Below are positions 10,211-18,767 of a stretch of 33,770 nt of DNA, piece by piece. The first letter of the stretch is position 1. Each line of letters starts with the position of its first letter. The translations under genes and the position numbers were made by a program. This DNA comes from Competibacteraceae bacterium UBA6584 (GTDB taxonomy: Bacteria > Pseudomonadota > Gammaproteobacteria > Competibacterales > Competibacteraceae): positions 1,159 to 34,928 of the forward strand of contig DJIW01000019.1 in NCBI GenBank assembly GCA_002433805.1, in the 5' to 3' direction. Under the pieces are notes generated by a model, which was not told where the DNA came from, ran no database searches, and saw only the letters and a list, made by a program, of their open reading frames with translations.

Positions 10211-13200
10211 GGGACTTCACCTCCTCGACTGGAAACGCGCCCGGCGCTTCGACGGCTTGATCGGCCGCTTTTTTGCGCCGGCCGAACAGCCGCTGGATTA
10301 CCAGGAAAAACAACGGTGTGAAAAACATGCCGAGGAAGGTGCCGACCACCATGCCGCCCAGCACGCCGGTGCCGATGGCGCGCTGGGTGCCGGAGCCCGC
10401 GCCGGTGGCGATGGCCAGCGGCAACACCCCCAAGCCGAAAGCCAGCGAGGTCATCACGATGGGCCGCATCCGGTCGCGCACCGCGTTCATGATCGACTCG
10501 ATCAACTCCATGCCGCTTTCCAGATTGGCCTTGGCGAACTCGATGATCAGGATTGCGTTCTTGCTGGTCAGGCCGACGGTGGTCAGCATCGCCACCTGAA
10601 AGTACACGTCGCGCTCCATCCCGCGCAGCCAAGTGGCCAGCACCGCGCCCAACACGCCGAGCGGGGCGACCATCAGCACGGCGGTCGGAATGGACCAGCT
10701 CTCGTACAGCGCCGCCAAACAGAGGAATACCACCAGAAACGACAGCGCGTACAACAGCGGGGCTTGCGCGCCCGCCGCCCGCTCCTGATACGACACGCCG
10801 GTCCACTCGATGCCGATGCCCTGGGGCAGTTGCGCCGCCAGACGCTCGACCTCGGCCATTGCCTCGCCGGTGCTGACGCCCGGTTTGGCTTCGCCGTTGA
10901 TTTCCATAGCCGAAACGCCGTTGTAGCGCTCCAGGCGCGGCGACCCGTAAATCCAGCGCGAGGTGGCGATGGACGACACCGGCGTCATTTCGCCCTGGCT
11001 GTTGCGCACCGACCAGCGGTCGAAATCCTCCGGCGTCATCCGAAACGGCGCATCGGCTTGCAGGTAAACCCGCTTGACCCGGCCCCGGTCCAGGTAATCG
11101 TCGATGTAGCTTCCGCCCCAGGCAGTGGCCAGCGTGGCGTTGATGTCCGCCATCGACAGCCCCAGCGCGGCGGCTTTCCGGACATCGACATCGACCCGCA
11201 GTTGCGGCGTGTCCTCCAGACCGTTGGGGCGCACGTTCATCACCAGCTTGCTTTGCGCCGCTGCGCCCAGCAACTGGTTGCGCGCCGCCAACAGGGCCTC
11301 GTGACCGAGGCCGATGTTGTCCTTGAGAAAAAAGGCATAGCCGTTGGCCCGGCCCAACTCCGGCACCGGCGGCGGCGGAAACGCGAAGGCCCGCGCGTCC
11401 TTGAGCCGCATCAGCGCGCCCATCGCCCGGCCAGCCACCGCGCCCGCACTCAACGCCGGCGATGGGCGTTCTTCCCAGTCCTTGAGCTTGACGAAGGCCA
11501 AGCCGGCGTTCTGGCCGGAACCGGAAAAACTGAAGCCCTGGATGCCGAACAGCGACTCGACCGCCTGGGTTTCCTGTTCCAGAAAGTATTTTTCCACTTG
11601 AGCGATGGAAGCGAGCGTGCGCTGCTGGGTCGCGCCCGGCGGCGTCTGGATCAAGGCGAACAGGATGCCCTGGTCTTCCGCCGGCAGGAACGCGCTCGGC
11701 AAGCGCAGGAACAGCATCGCCATCGCCGCGACCAGCGCCAGGAACACGAGGACGAAGCGGAGCGGCCGCGCCAGAATCCCGCGCACGCCGCCCTGATACC
11801 AGCGACCGGTGCGGTCGAAATTGCGGTTGAACCAGCCGAAAAAGCCCCGCGCGCCGTGGTGCTCGCCCTTGTGCAGCGGTTTGAGCAAGGTCGCGCACAG
11901 CGCCGGGGTGAGCACGATGGCGACCAGCACTGACAACCCCATCGCCGCGACGATGGTGCCGGAAAACTGGCGGTAGATGACGCCCGTGGCCCCGCCCAGG
12001 AACGTCATCGGGACGAACACCGCCGACAGCACCAGGCCGATGCCGACCAGCGCGCCGGTGATCTGATCCATGGACTTGTGCGCCGCTTCCTTCGGCGACA
12101 AACCCTCCTCGCTCATCAGCCGCTCGACGTTCTCCACCACCACGATGGCGTCGTCCACTAGCAGGCCGATAGCCAGCACCATGGCGAACATGGTCAGCAT
12201 GTTGATCGAGAACCCCAGCGCCGCCAGCACGCCGAACGTGCCGAGCAACACCACCGGCACCGCGATGGTCGGGATCAGGGTCGCCCGGAAATTTTGGAGG
12301 AACAGATACATCACCAGAAAGACCAGCACCACCGCCTCCAGCAAGGTTTCGACCACGCTCTTGATCGAGGCCCGGACGAACGGGGTGGTGTCGAACGGCA
12401 CCGCCGTGGTCAGGCCGGCGGGGAAATTGGGCTGGAATTCCTTGAGCTTGGCTTCCACCGCCCGCGCGGTGGTCAGGGCGTTGGCCCCGGTCGCCAGCGA
12501 CACCCCGACGCCGGCCGCCGGTTTACCGTTGAAGCGGGAAATCACCTCATAGGTTTCGCTGCCGACTTCCACCCGCGCGATATCACCCAGCTTCAGCAAG
12601 GAGCCGTCGCTGTTGCTGCGCAGCACGATCTCGCGGAATTGCTCCGGGGTTTCCAGCCGCTGGTTGGCCATGATGGTGGCGTTGAGTTGCTGCCCCGGCA
12701 CGGCGGGCGCGCCGCCGAGCTGGCCGACGGTGACTTGGGCGTTTTGCGCCCGGATCGCCGCGATCACTTCGCCGGTGGTGAGGCGGTAGGTGTCGAGCTT
12801 GTTGGGATCGAGCCAAATGCGCATGGCGAATTTGGCGCCGAACACTTGAAGCTGGCCGACGCCCTCGACCCGGCTCAGGGGGTCCACCAGATTGGTGACC
12901 ACGTAATCGGCGATGTCATCGCGCGACATGCTCCCGTCTTGGGAGATGAACCCGATCACCATCAAAAACGAGGTCGACGCCTTGGTCACCGTCACGCCTT
13001 GGCGCTGTACCTCCTGCGGCAGCAGCGGCATGGCCACTTGCAGCTTGTTCTGCACCTGCACCTGGGCGATGTCAGGATTGACGCCGTTTTGGAAGCTCAA
13101 GCTGATGCTGGCCTGGCCGTTGGCCTGGCTGGTGGCGGACAGGTAGAGCAGCCCATCCAAGCCCTTCATGCTCTGCTCGATAATCTGGGTCACCGAGTCC

Positions 13201-13373
13201 TCGACCACGTTGGCCGACGCGCCCGGATAGTTGGCGCTCACCTGAATTTGGGGCGGCGCGATGCTGGGATAGCGCTCGATGCCCAGCCGCGTGATGGACA
13301 GCGCGCCCGCCACCATGATCAAAATCGCAATGACCCAGGCAAAGACCGGTCGCTCGATGAAGAAATGCGCCAT
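10203..13373 (-). CDS. RND multidrug efflux pump, HAE1 family (AcrB/MexB/AdeJ-like)
   Basis: The proton-driven inner-membrane pump, expected to form a homotrimer and move hydrophobic drugs, bile-type detergents or solvents from periplasm and membrane to the channel. The 1056 residues match the HAE1 length (about 1030-1060). The N-terminus MAHFFIERPVFAWVIAI is characteristic; two large periplasmic loops separate TM1 from TM2 and TM7 from TM8. Proton-relay residues are present: the two aspartates in TM4 (AIGLLVDDAIVVVENVER) and the lysine in TM10 (TSKNAILIIEF). The starting ATG is 12 bases after the adaptor stop. It is hydrophobic/multidrug type rather than heavy-metal (CusA) type, because the metal-binding Met pattern is absent and the HAE1 motifs are present. 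Substrates are unknown. Confidence 0.95.
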   Translation of the reverse strand: MAHFFIERPVFAWVIAILIMVAGALSITRLGIERYPSIAPPQIQVSANYPGASANVVEDSVTQIIEQSMKGLDGLLYLSATSQANGQASISLSFQNGVNPDIAQVQVQNKLQVAMPLLPQEVQRQGVTVTKASTSFLMVIGFISQDGSMSRDDIADYVVTNLVDPLSRVEGVGQLQVFGAKFAMRIWLDPNKLDTYRLTTGEVIAAIRAQNAQVTVGQLGGAPAVPGQQLNATIMANQRLETPEQFREIVLRSNSDGSLLKLGDIARVEVGSETYEVISRFNGKPAAGVGVSLATGANALTTARAVEAKLKEFQPNFPAGLTTAVPFDTTPFVRASIKSVVETLLEAVVLVFLVMYLFLQNFRATLIPTIAVPVVLLGTFGVLAALGFSINMLTMFAMVLAIGLLVDDAIVVVENVERLMSEEGLSPKEAAHKSMDQITGALVGIGLVLSAVFVPMTFLGGATGVIYRQFSGTIVAAMGLSVLVAIVLTPALCATLLKPLHKGEHHGARGFFGWFNRNFDRTGRWYQGGVRGILARPLRFVLVFLALVAAMAMLFLRLPSAFLPAEDQGILFALIQTPPGATQQRTLASIAQVEKYFLEQETQAVESLFGIQGFSFSGSGQNAGLAFVKLKDWEERPSPALSAGAVAGRAMGALMRLKDARAFAFPPPPVPELGRANGYAFFLKDNIGLGHEALLAARNQLLGAAAQSKLVMNVRPNGLEDTPQLRVDVDVRKAAALGLSMADINATLATAWGGSYIDDYLDRGRVKRVYLQADAPFRMTPEDFDRWSVRNSQGEMTPVSSIATSRWIYGSPRLERYNGVSAMEINGEAKPGVSTGEAMAEVERLAAQLPQGIGIEWTGVSYQERAAGAQAPLLYALSFLVVFLCLAALYESWSIPTAVLMVAPLGVLGAVLATWLRGMERDVYFQVAMLTTVGLTSKNAILIIEFAKANLESGMELIESIMNAVRDRMRPIVMTSLAFGLGVLPLAIATGAGSGTQRAIGTGVLGGMVVGTFLGMFFTPLFFLVIQRLFGRRKKAADQAVEAPGAFPVEEVKSHA

Positions 13374-13385
13374 GAGCCGGCCTCC

Positions 13386-14570
13386 TTATTTCGCCTGATC
13401 GGACGCGACCGGCGCAGCGGCGGCCGGCGGCGCGGCGCCGGCTTCGGTCGCTTGCACCGGCATGTCGGGCTTGACCTTCATCACCCCTTCGACGATGACC
13501 CGATCTCCCGCCGCCAGGCCGTCCTCGACCAGCCATTTGTCGCCGACCGCGCGGCTGACCTTGACTTTGCGGGCTTCGACCTTGCCCTCTGCATTGACCA
13601 CCAGCGCCGAGGCGTTGCCCTTGGGATCGCGGGTGATGCCCTGTTGCGGCGCGAGCAGCGCATTGTGGCGTTGCCCGGTGCTGACCACCGCCCGCACGTA
13701 CATGCCAGGCAGCAACAAATCCTTGGGATTGGGCACGATCATGCGGATCGCCGTGCTGCCGGTGGAGGGATCGACCGTCACTTCCGAAAACGCCAGCCGG
13801 CCCCGGTGGGGATACTCGGTCCCGTCTTCCAGCAGGATGGCGGCGGACACATCGGCCGTGCTGGCCAGATTGCCCGCCGCGACTTCCTTGCGGATTTGCA
13901 GGATTTCGGCGCTGGATTGGGTGAGGTCCACATAGATCGGGTCGAGCTGCTGGATCGTCGCCAGCGGCGCGGTCTGATTGGCGGTGACCAACGCGCCTTG
14001 GGTGACCGATGATTTGCCGATGCGGCCCTGGATCGGCGCGGTGATGCGGGCGCGCTTGAACACGACTTCGGCGCTATCGACGGCCGCTTGGGCCACTTTG
14101 ACATCGGCCTCGGCTTGGCGCAGCGCGGCGGTGGCGTCTTCGTCCTCCTGACGGCTCACCGCATTGATCTTGACCAATTCGGCGCTGCGCTTGGCGGTCA
14201 GCCGCGCCGCTTCGATTCGGGCCTGCGCCCGCGTCAGGCTGGCTTTCGCGCTATTCAAGTCCGCGCGGTAGGTCGCATCATCCAGTTGATAAAGCGGCTG
14301 CCCCGCCTTGACCATCTTGCCTTCGCTAAACAGCAGGCGCTCGACGATGCCGCTGACTTGCGGCCGGACTTCGGCCACTAAAAACGGCGTGGTCCTTCCG
14401 GGCAACTCGCGAGTCAAGGTCACCGTTTTAGGTTTCAGGGTGACCACGGTCACGGCGGGCGGCGGGGGCTTCGGCTGGGCGGCCTGCTGGGCACGGACAT
14501 CGACGCCCGCAACAAAACTCACCGTTAAAACTATCGGGAACCAGAATTTTAAAGGCGCGCGCGCGAACAT
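13386..14570 (-). CDS. RND efflux periplasmic adaptor subunit (AcrA/MexA-like)
   Basis: The membrane fusion protein that bridges pump and outer-membrane channel. The 394 residues carry an N-terminal signal (hydrophobic stretch about 9-26 ending ...VDVRAQ), then lipoyl half-motifs (VRPQVSGIVERLLFSEGKMV and ARITAPIQGRIGKSSVTQGA) flanking an alpha-helical hairpin (about 105-170), a beta-barrel domain and a membrane-proximal domain. Unlike AcrA there is no lipobox cysteine, so it is probably a soluble or signal-anchored periplasmic protein. A Pro/Ala-rich tail ends the protein. It is the first gene of the four-gene operon; the promoter with two TetR-type palindromes lies 25-85 bases upstream. The ATG at 14570 has a weak AGGA about 15 bases before it. 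Confidence 0.93.
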   Translation of the reverse strand: MFARAPLKFWFPIVLTVSFVAGVDVRAQQAAQPKPPPPAVTVVTLKPKTVTLTRELPGRTTPFLVAEVRPQVSGIVERLLFSEGKMVKAGQPLYQLDDATYRADLNSAKASLTRAQARIEAARLTAKRSAELVKINAVSRQEDEDATAALRQAEADVKVAQAAVDSAEVVFKRARITAPIQGRIGKSSVTQGALVTANQTAPLATIQQLDPIYVDLTQSSAEILQIRKEVAAGNLASTADVSAAILLEDGTEYPHRGRLAFSEVTVDPSTGSTAIRMIVPNPKDLLLPGMYVRAVVSTGQRHNALLAPQQGITRDPKGNASALVVNAEGKVEARKVKVSRAVGDKWLVEDGLAAGDRVIVEGVMKVKPDMPVQATEAGAAPPAAAAPVASDQAK

Positions 14571-14595
14571 CGTTATGCAATCCTATTCTGAAAAT

Positions 14596-14611
14596 GAATG
14601 AATGTTCATTC
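14596..14611. promoter_or_regulatory. TetR-type operator palindrome 1 (efflux operon leader)
   Basis: GAATGAATGTTCATTC is an inverted repeat with one mismatched pair. It lies just downstream of the deduced -10 of the efflux promoter and has the same half-site (GAATGAA) as operator 2. The two centres are 30 bases apart, about three helical turns, so two repressor dimers could bind one face of the DNA. The TetR encoded at the operon's end is the likely ligand. Confidence 0.65.
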
Positions 14612-14624
14612 GAAATTAAGCACA

Positions 14625-14653
14625 AGAATGAACGTTCATTCAAAAAATGTCAA
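14625..14653 (-). promoter_or_regulatory. Sigma-70 promoter of the RND efflux operon
   Basis: On the minus strand a consensus TTGACA (14653-14648) is followed after 17 bases by CATTCT (14630-14625), a weaker -10. Operator palindrome 2 occupies the spacer. Transcription would start near 14618, giving a leader of about 50 bases that includes operator 1. Confidence 0.6.
14626..14641. promoter_or_regulatory. TetR-type operator palindrome 2 (within the efflux promoter)
   Basis: GAATGAACGTTCATTC is a perfect 16-base palindrome filling the spacer between the -35 and -10 elements of the deduced promoter. Its size and symmetry fit TetR-family operators, and binding here would block RNA polymerase. 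Confidence 0.72.
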
Positions 14654-14875
14654 CGCCGGCTCAAACCAGCTTTCTGAAGCCCTGAGGAAAGTCAATCCCG
14701 CACGTGAGCGGGTGAAAATCGTGGAGCGAAACGGCAGCGACAACGTTGTCACCGCGCGAGGCCCGCACCGTTCCGCGACAGGTTGCGGCCTTTGGGAGCC
14801 AGAGCCGGGGACATGAGGGCCCTCATCCCGCCGGACCTCGGGGTTCGCTCGAAACAGGCCCCCGCCGGTGAAAAA
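14654..14875. other. Intergenic region with several hairpins and palindromes
   Basis: A 222-base spacer between the efflux promoter and the end of eutC, with no gene. It is unusually rich in dyad symmetry: a CCCGC/GCGGG hairpin (14697-14712), the perfect palindrome GACAACGTTGTC (14739-14750) and the perfect palindrome ATGAGGGCCCTCAT (14813-14826). On the minus strand GCCCCCG (14887-14881) can pair with CGGGGGC across the eutC stop, but the following T-run is poor, so a terminator call is weak. A structured RNA is possible; none was recognised. Confidence 0.4.
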
Positions 14876-15706
14876 TCAGCCGGGGGCAGCCATTGACTCA
14901 TCGACCAAAAAATTGTGGCCGCCGGGAAGCGAATCGAGCGGCGGAACATCCGTTTCGTCCTTAAGCCTGACCCCGGATAGCCGCCGCCGGCGTGCTTCGC
15001 TCATCAGATTAAAGAGTTTGTGCGCTGCCGTGGCGTAACTTAGCCCGGCGGGTCGCACGTTGGAGATGCAGTTGCGTTCGGCGTCCGTCATCCCGACGCG
15101 GGGCTGATAGCTCAGGTAGATGCCCAGGCTGTCGGGAGAACTCAAGCCGGGCCGTTCCCCGATCAAAACCGCGACCAGTTCAACGCCGAGCAACTCGCCG
15201 ATCTCATCGCCTATGGCGACGCGGCCCTGTTCCACCAGCATGATCGGCGCCACCCGCCAATTGACGGCTTGCAGCTTGACCGTCATAGCCTCAATAAGCG
15301 GCACGGCGTTCTGATGCACCGCCAGCGCCGAGAGGCCATCGGCGATCACGAAAGCCACGTCGTAGGCTATCGGCGCTTGAGAGGCTCTGGCTGTCAACCG
15401 CTCCCGCGATGCTCGATCCAACTTTCGGCCCAAATCCGGCCGTTGCAGGTACTGGTGGCGATCCGTCGCCGCGCTGTGAAGGACCTGGGTTTCGCGGGCG
15501 CGCGCGCTCAGTTGCTTTTTTAGCTCGCTGGGATCGAACGGTAGATGCACGGCATCGCGAGCCCGCGCGTGAGCGAGTTGAAACTCCAGTTGCGGTTGCG
15601 TCGGCAGACTGACGCCCGCGCGCCCCAGGGCGATTCGCGCCGGAGTGAACCGCCGCAGGCGATGCCACGGGTTGGCGACAACGGGGGTCGATTCGGCTGT
15701 GTTCAT
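14876..15706 (-). CDS. eutC: Ethanolamine ammonia-lyase small subunit
   Basis: The light chain of the adenosylcobalamin-dependent lyase that converts ethanolamine to acetaldehyde and ammonia; it contributes to coenzyme B12 binding with EutB. The 276 residues cover the complete EutC domain. Typical blocks are HARARDAVHLPFD near residue 45, the DVAFVIADGLSALAVHQNA region near 115-135, GDEIGELLGVELVAVLIGER, and the C-terminal NCISNVRPAGLSY. The ATG at 15706 has GAGGAG six bases upstream and lies 10 bases after the eutB stop, so the subunits are cotranslated. It is slightly shorter than the enteric protein (about 295) because of a shorter N-terminal extension. No microcompartment shell or other eut genes are nearby. 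Confidence 0.95.
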   Translation of the reverse strand: MNTAESTPVVANPWHRLRRFTPARIALGRAGVSLPTQPQLEFQLAHARARDAVHLPFDPSELKKQLSARARETQVLHSAATDRHQYLQRPDLGRKLDRASRERLTARASQAPIAYDVAFVIADGLSALAVHQNAVPLIEAMTVKLQAVNWRVAPIMLVEQGRVAIGDEIGELLGVELVAVLIGERPGLSSPDSLGIYLSYQPRVGMTDAERNCISNVRPAGLSYATAAHKLFNLMSEARRRRLSGVRLKDETDVPPLDSLPGGHNFLVDESMAAPG

Positions 15707-15716
15707 GGCGGACTCC

Positions 15717-17108
15717 TCAAGCCACTTGCGTCAGTACCCGGCTGAAAGCCTGGGGCAGGGTGTTGTTGAGACGCGGCCGGTCCGCCGGTTCGAAGATGCC
15801 CGTGCGTTGCAGCCACGCCTCAAACTCCGGAGCCGGTTTGAGCCCGAGCACTTCGCGCGCGTAAAGAGCGTCGTGAAAGGAGGTGGTCTGGTAGTTCAGC
15901 ATGATGTCGTCGGAACCGGGGATGCCCATGATGTAAGTACAGCCCGCGACGCCCAGCAACGTCAGCAACATGTCCATGTCGTCCTGATCGGCTTCGGCGT
16001 GATTGGTGTAACAAATATCGCAGCCCATGGGCAGGCCCAACAGCTTGCCGCAAAAATGATCCTCCAATCCGGCGCGGATGATCTGTTTGCCATCGTAGAG
16101 GTATTCCGGGCCGATAAAACCGACCACGGTATTGACCAGCAACGGCTTGAACTGGCGGGCCACGGCATAAGCGCGCGCCTCGCAGGTCTGCTGGTCCAAG
16201 CCATGATGGGCGGCGGCGGACAGGGCGCTGCCCTGGCCGGTTTCGAAATACATCACGTTGTCGCCGAGCGTGCCCCGGTTGAGGCTCAGAGCGGCTTGAC
16301 GGGCTTCTTGCAGGATGCCGAGATTCACGCCAAAACTGGCGTTGGCGGCTTCGGTGCCCGCGATGGACTGAAACACCAGATCCACCGGCGCGCCCCGTTC
16401 CATCGCCTCGATCGTGGTGGTGACATGCGCCAAAATGCACGATTGGGTCGGGATTTGGTATTGCCGGATGATGGCGTCCAACATATCGAGCAGCGCGATG
16501 ACCGCAGCGGTGTTATCACTGGCGGGATTGATGCCGATCACCGCGTCGCCGTTGCCGTAGAGCAGGCCGTCCAGGATGGTGGCGGCGATGCCGGTCGGGT
16601 CGTCCGTGGGATGGTTGGGTTGCAACCGGGTCGCCAATCGACCCGGCAAGCCGATTGTATTGCGAAACCGAGTGACGACCCGACACTTTCGAGCCGCCAG
16701 AATCAAATCCTGGACCCGCATGATTTTGGATACGGCGGCGACCATTTCCGGCGTCAAACCGGACGCCAGAGCGCTCAACGTCGGTTCGTCGGTTTCGTGC
16801 GAGAGCAACCAGTTGCGGAAATCGCCGACGGTCAAATGGCTGATCGGAGCGAAGGCGGCCGCGTCGTGGGTGCCGATGATGAGCCGGGTCACTTCATCCG
16901 TTTCATAAGGCACCAAGACCTCGTTCAAGAAGGTTTTGAGCGGAAGCTCGGCCAGGGCCATTTGGGCCGCCACCCGCTCCTCGGCGGTTGCCGCCGCCAC
17001 CTCGGCCAGAAAATCTCCGGAGCGGGCGGGGCTCGCCTTGGCCATCAATTGTTTTAGGCTGTCGAACCGATAGGTGACATCGCCGACACTGTGGGAATAC
17101 GTCGCCAT
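15717..17108 (-). CDS. eutB: Ethanolamine ammonia-lyase large subunit
   Basis: The catalytic TIM-barrel chain of the B12-dependent ethanolamine ammonia-lyase. The 463 residues match EutB (about 453-465). Conserved blocks include GDFRNWLLSHETDEPTLS (about 95-112), the PNHPTDDPTGIAATILDGLL region (about 193-212), GINPASDN, VFQSIAGTEAANASFG and ETGQGSALSAAAHHG, with the C-terminal GCDICYTNHAEADQDDMD cluster near the active site. The ATG at 17108 is preceded by GAGGAGG at good spacing. It stands second in a three-gene operon between the permease and eutC. Released ammonia can serve as nitrogen source and acetaldehyde as carbon source; the acetaldehyde dehydrogenase is not in this window. Confidence 0.96.
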   Translation of the reverse strand: MATYSHSVGDVTYRFDSLKQLMAKASPARSGDFLAEVAAATAEERVAAQMALAELPLKTFLNEVLVPYETDEVTRLIIGTHDAAAFAPISHLTVGDFRNWLLSHETDEPTLSALASGLTPEMVAAVSKIMRVQDLILAARKCRVVTRFRNTIGLPGRLATRLQPNHPTDDPTGIAATILDGLLYGNGDAVIGINPASDNTAAVIALLDMLDAIIRQYQIPTQSCILAHVTTTIEAMERGAPVDLVFQSIAGTEAANASFGVNLGILQEARQAALSLNRGTLGDNVMYFETGQGSALSAAAHHGLDQQTCEARAYAVARQFKPLLVNTVVGFIGPEYLYDGKQIIRAGLEDHFCGKLLGLPMGCDICYTNHAEADQDDMDMLLTLLGVAGCTYIMGIPGSDDIMLNYQTTSFHDALYAREVLGLKPAPEFEAWLQRTGIFEPADRPRLNNTLPQAFSRVLTQVA

Positions 17109-17177
17109 TCCAGCCTCCTCGGCGCGGACGGTGCGCCCGATGCTCGAACCACGAAAGTCAAGCCGTTCTCGACCCGT

Positions 17178-18623
17178 TCAGGTCAGTTCCGCTTCGGCTC
17201 GTCGGATCGCCTCGAACTCCTCCTCCGGGGCTTGCGCGACGAGGTGATGGCGGCTGTAGAACGCGAAATAAGCGATCATGATGCCGTAGACGATGGCCGC
17301 GCCGATGACCACTCGCGGGTCCACCAGAAAGCCCGCCACCACCGCCACCACCGCCAAAACCAGCGCCACGCCCGAGGTGAAAACGCCGCCGGGAGTGCGG
17401 TAAGGGCGCTCCAGATCCGGTTCCTTGCGGCGCAACACGATATGCGACAGCATCATCATCACGTAGGAGACGGTCGCGCCAAACACGGCGACCAGAATCA
17501 GCAAATCGCCCTGACCGCTGAGCGAGAGCGCAAAACCGATGGCGCCCGGAATAACCAACGCGGCGACCGGCGACTTGCGCGCGCTGGTCAGCGAAAGAAA
17601 GCGGGGTAGATAACCCGCCCGCGACAGCGCGAAGATCTGCCGGGAATAGGCGAAGATGATGGAGAAAAAACTCGCGACCAATCCCGCCAAGCCCACAAAA
17701 TTGACAAAGCTGCTCATCCAGGTCGAGCGGCCGTAAGCCAGCGGGGATTCCAAGGCGGCGATCAGCGGGTTGCCGGCGGCCATCAGGGTAGTGGTTCCCG
17801 CGCCGCCCGGACCGACCAGCAGGATCAAGGCGGCGAAGATCAGCAGCACCAGCATTCCGCCGATCAGCCCGCGCGGCAGATCTTTTTGCGGGTTCCGCGT
17901 TTCCTCGGCGGCGAGCGGCACCCCTTCAATGGCGAGAAAGAACCACATCGCGTACGGGATCGCGGCCCAGATCCCGATGTAGCCCAAGGGCAGGAACGCG
18001 CTCGCGCCGGCGGCTTGCGTCACCGGCATGTCGAAGAGCTTGTCCGCGCTGAAATGCGGGAGCATGGACGCCACAAAGACCAGCAGGGCCAGCGCCGCGA
18101 CCGCCGTAATCCCAAACATGAGCTTGAGCGCCTCGCCGACCCCATAGATGTGAATCCCGATAAAGATCAGATAGAAAACCAGGTAGATCGGCCAGCCGCC
18201 GACGCCGAACAGGGATTCGCAATAAGCCCCGATGAAGGTGGCGATTGCCGCCGGGGCGATGGCATATTCCAGTAAGATTGCGGTGCCGGTCAGAAAGCCG
18301 CCCCAGGGTCCAAAAGCCCGGCGGGCAAATCCATAGCCGCCGCCTGCGGTCGGAATCATCGACGACAGCTCGGCCAGGGAGAAGACCATGCAGGTATACA
18401 TGGTCGCCATCATCAGGGTGGCGATCAGCAACCCGCCCCAACCGCCCTGCTGGAGCCCGAAATTCCAGCCGGCAAAATCGCCGGAGATCACATAGGCGAC
18501 GCCCAAACCGACCAATAGAACCCAGCCTGCCGCTCCTTGTTTTAATTGTCGGTGCTCGAAGTAGTCAGTGCCCACTTTCTCATAATCGACGCCGTGTACA
18601 TGGATACTCTGATCGTCTGCCAT
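17178..18623 (-). CDS. eat: Ethanolamine permease (APC superfamily)
   Basis: An inner-membrane amino-acid/polyamine/organocation-family carrier with about 12 hydrophobic helices in 481 residues. The sequence agrees with the Eat group: N-terminal DYFEHRQLKQGAAGWVLLVG, then ISGDFAGWNFGL in TM1, GGGYGFARRAFGPWGG near residue 95, and EGVPLAAEETRNPQKDLPRG near 235, a typical APC loop. Ethanolamine specificity is inferred from these motifs and from its place 69 bases upstream of eutB on the same strand. The soluble C-terminal tail is charged. The ATG at 18623 has GGGAG 8 bases upstream. Uptake by Eat would feed the lyase directly in the cytosol, without a microcompartment. Confidence 0.93.
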   Translation of the reverse strand: MADDQSIHVHGVDYEKVGTDYFEHRQLKQGAAGWVLLVGLGVAYVISGDFAGWNFGLQQGGWGGLLIATLMMATMYTCMVFSLAELSSMIPTAGGGYGFARRAFGPWGGFLTGTAILLEYAIAPAAIATFIGAYCESLFGVGGWPIYLVFYLIFIGIHIYGVGEALKLMFGITAVAALALLVFVASMLPHFSADKLFDMPVTQAAGASAFLPLGYIGIWAAIPYAMWFFLAIEGVPLAAEETRNPQKDLPRGLIGGMLVLLIFAALILLVGPGGAGTTTLMAAGNPLIAALESPLAYGRSTWMSSFVNFVGLAGLVASFFSIIFAYSRQIFALSRAGYLPRFLSLTSARKSPVAALVIPGAIGFALSLSGQGDLLILVAVFGATVSYVMMMLSHIVLRRKEPDLERPYRTPGGVFTSGVALVLAVVAVVAGFLVDPRVVIGAAIVYGIMIAYFAFYSRHHLVAQAPEEEFEAIRRAEAELT

Positions 18624-18738
18624 GAGGGTTCTCCCGAGCGATCCGCCATTGGCGATACCTTTTGAGCTATCGCCGCCGATTGACGAGTCCCTTCATCAGC
18701 TTCGGCCAACTAAGCCGTCGTTCGCAATAGCCAGTCGG

Positions 18739-18767
18739 CCTATAATTTCAGTGTAGCCTCGAAGCAA
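18739..18767 (-). promoter_or_regulatory. Candidate promoter of the eat-eutB-eutC operon
   Basis: On the minus strand TTGCTT (18767-18762) and TATAGG (18744-18739) are spaced by 17 bases, about 115 bases before the eat start. An A/T-rich block just upstream of the -35 (18770-18800) could act as an UP element. No sigma-54 signature was found. Confidence 0.45.

Noticed and set aside
10192..11898. 568-codon minus-strand frame overlapping the RND pump
   Set aside because: It is an alternative frame of the pump gene with an Arg/Gly-rich low-complexity translation and no family signature.
10035..14012. Long plus-strand open frames (over 570 codons each) opposite the efflux genes
   Set aside because: They are His/Arg/Gln-rich antisense shadows of GC-rich genes whose minus-strand products are clear RND family proteins.
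14680..14760. RNase P RNA-like motif GAGGAAAGTC
   Set aside because: The conserved sequence that must follow in RNase P RNA is absent; kept only as part of a possible structured region.
14654..14875. Cobalamin riboswitch near the B12-dependent lyase genes
   Set aside because: No B12-box was found, and the region lies downstream of eutC rather than in the operon leader.
15645..17057. 470-codon plus-strand frame opposite eutB
   Set aside because: Antisense shadow; eutB on the minus strand has complete family motifs and a ribosome-binding site.
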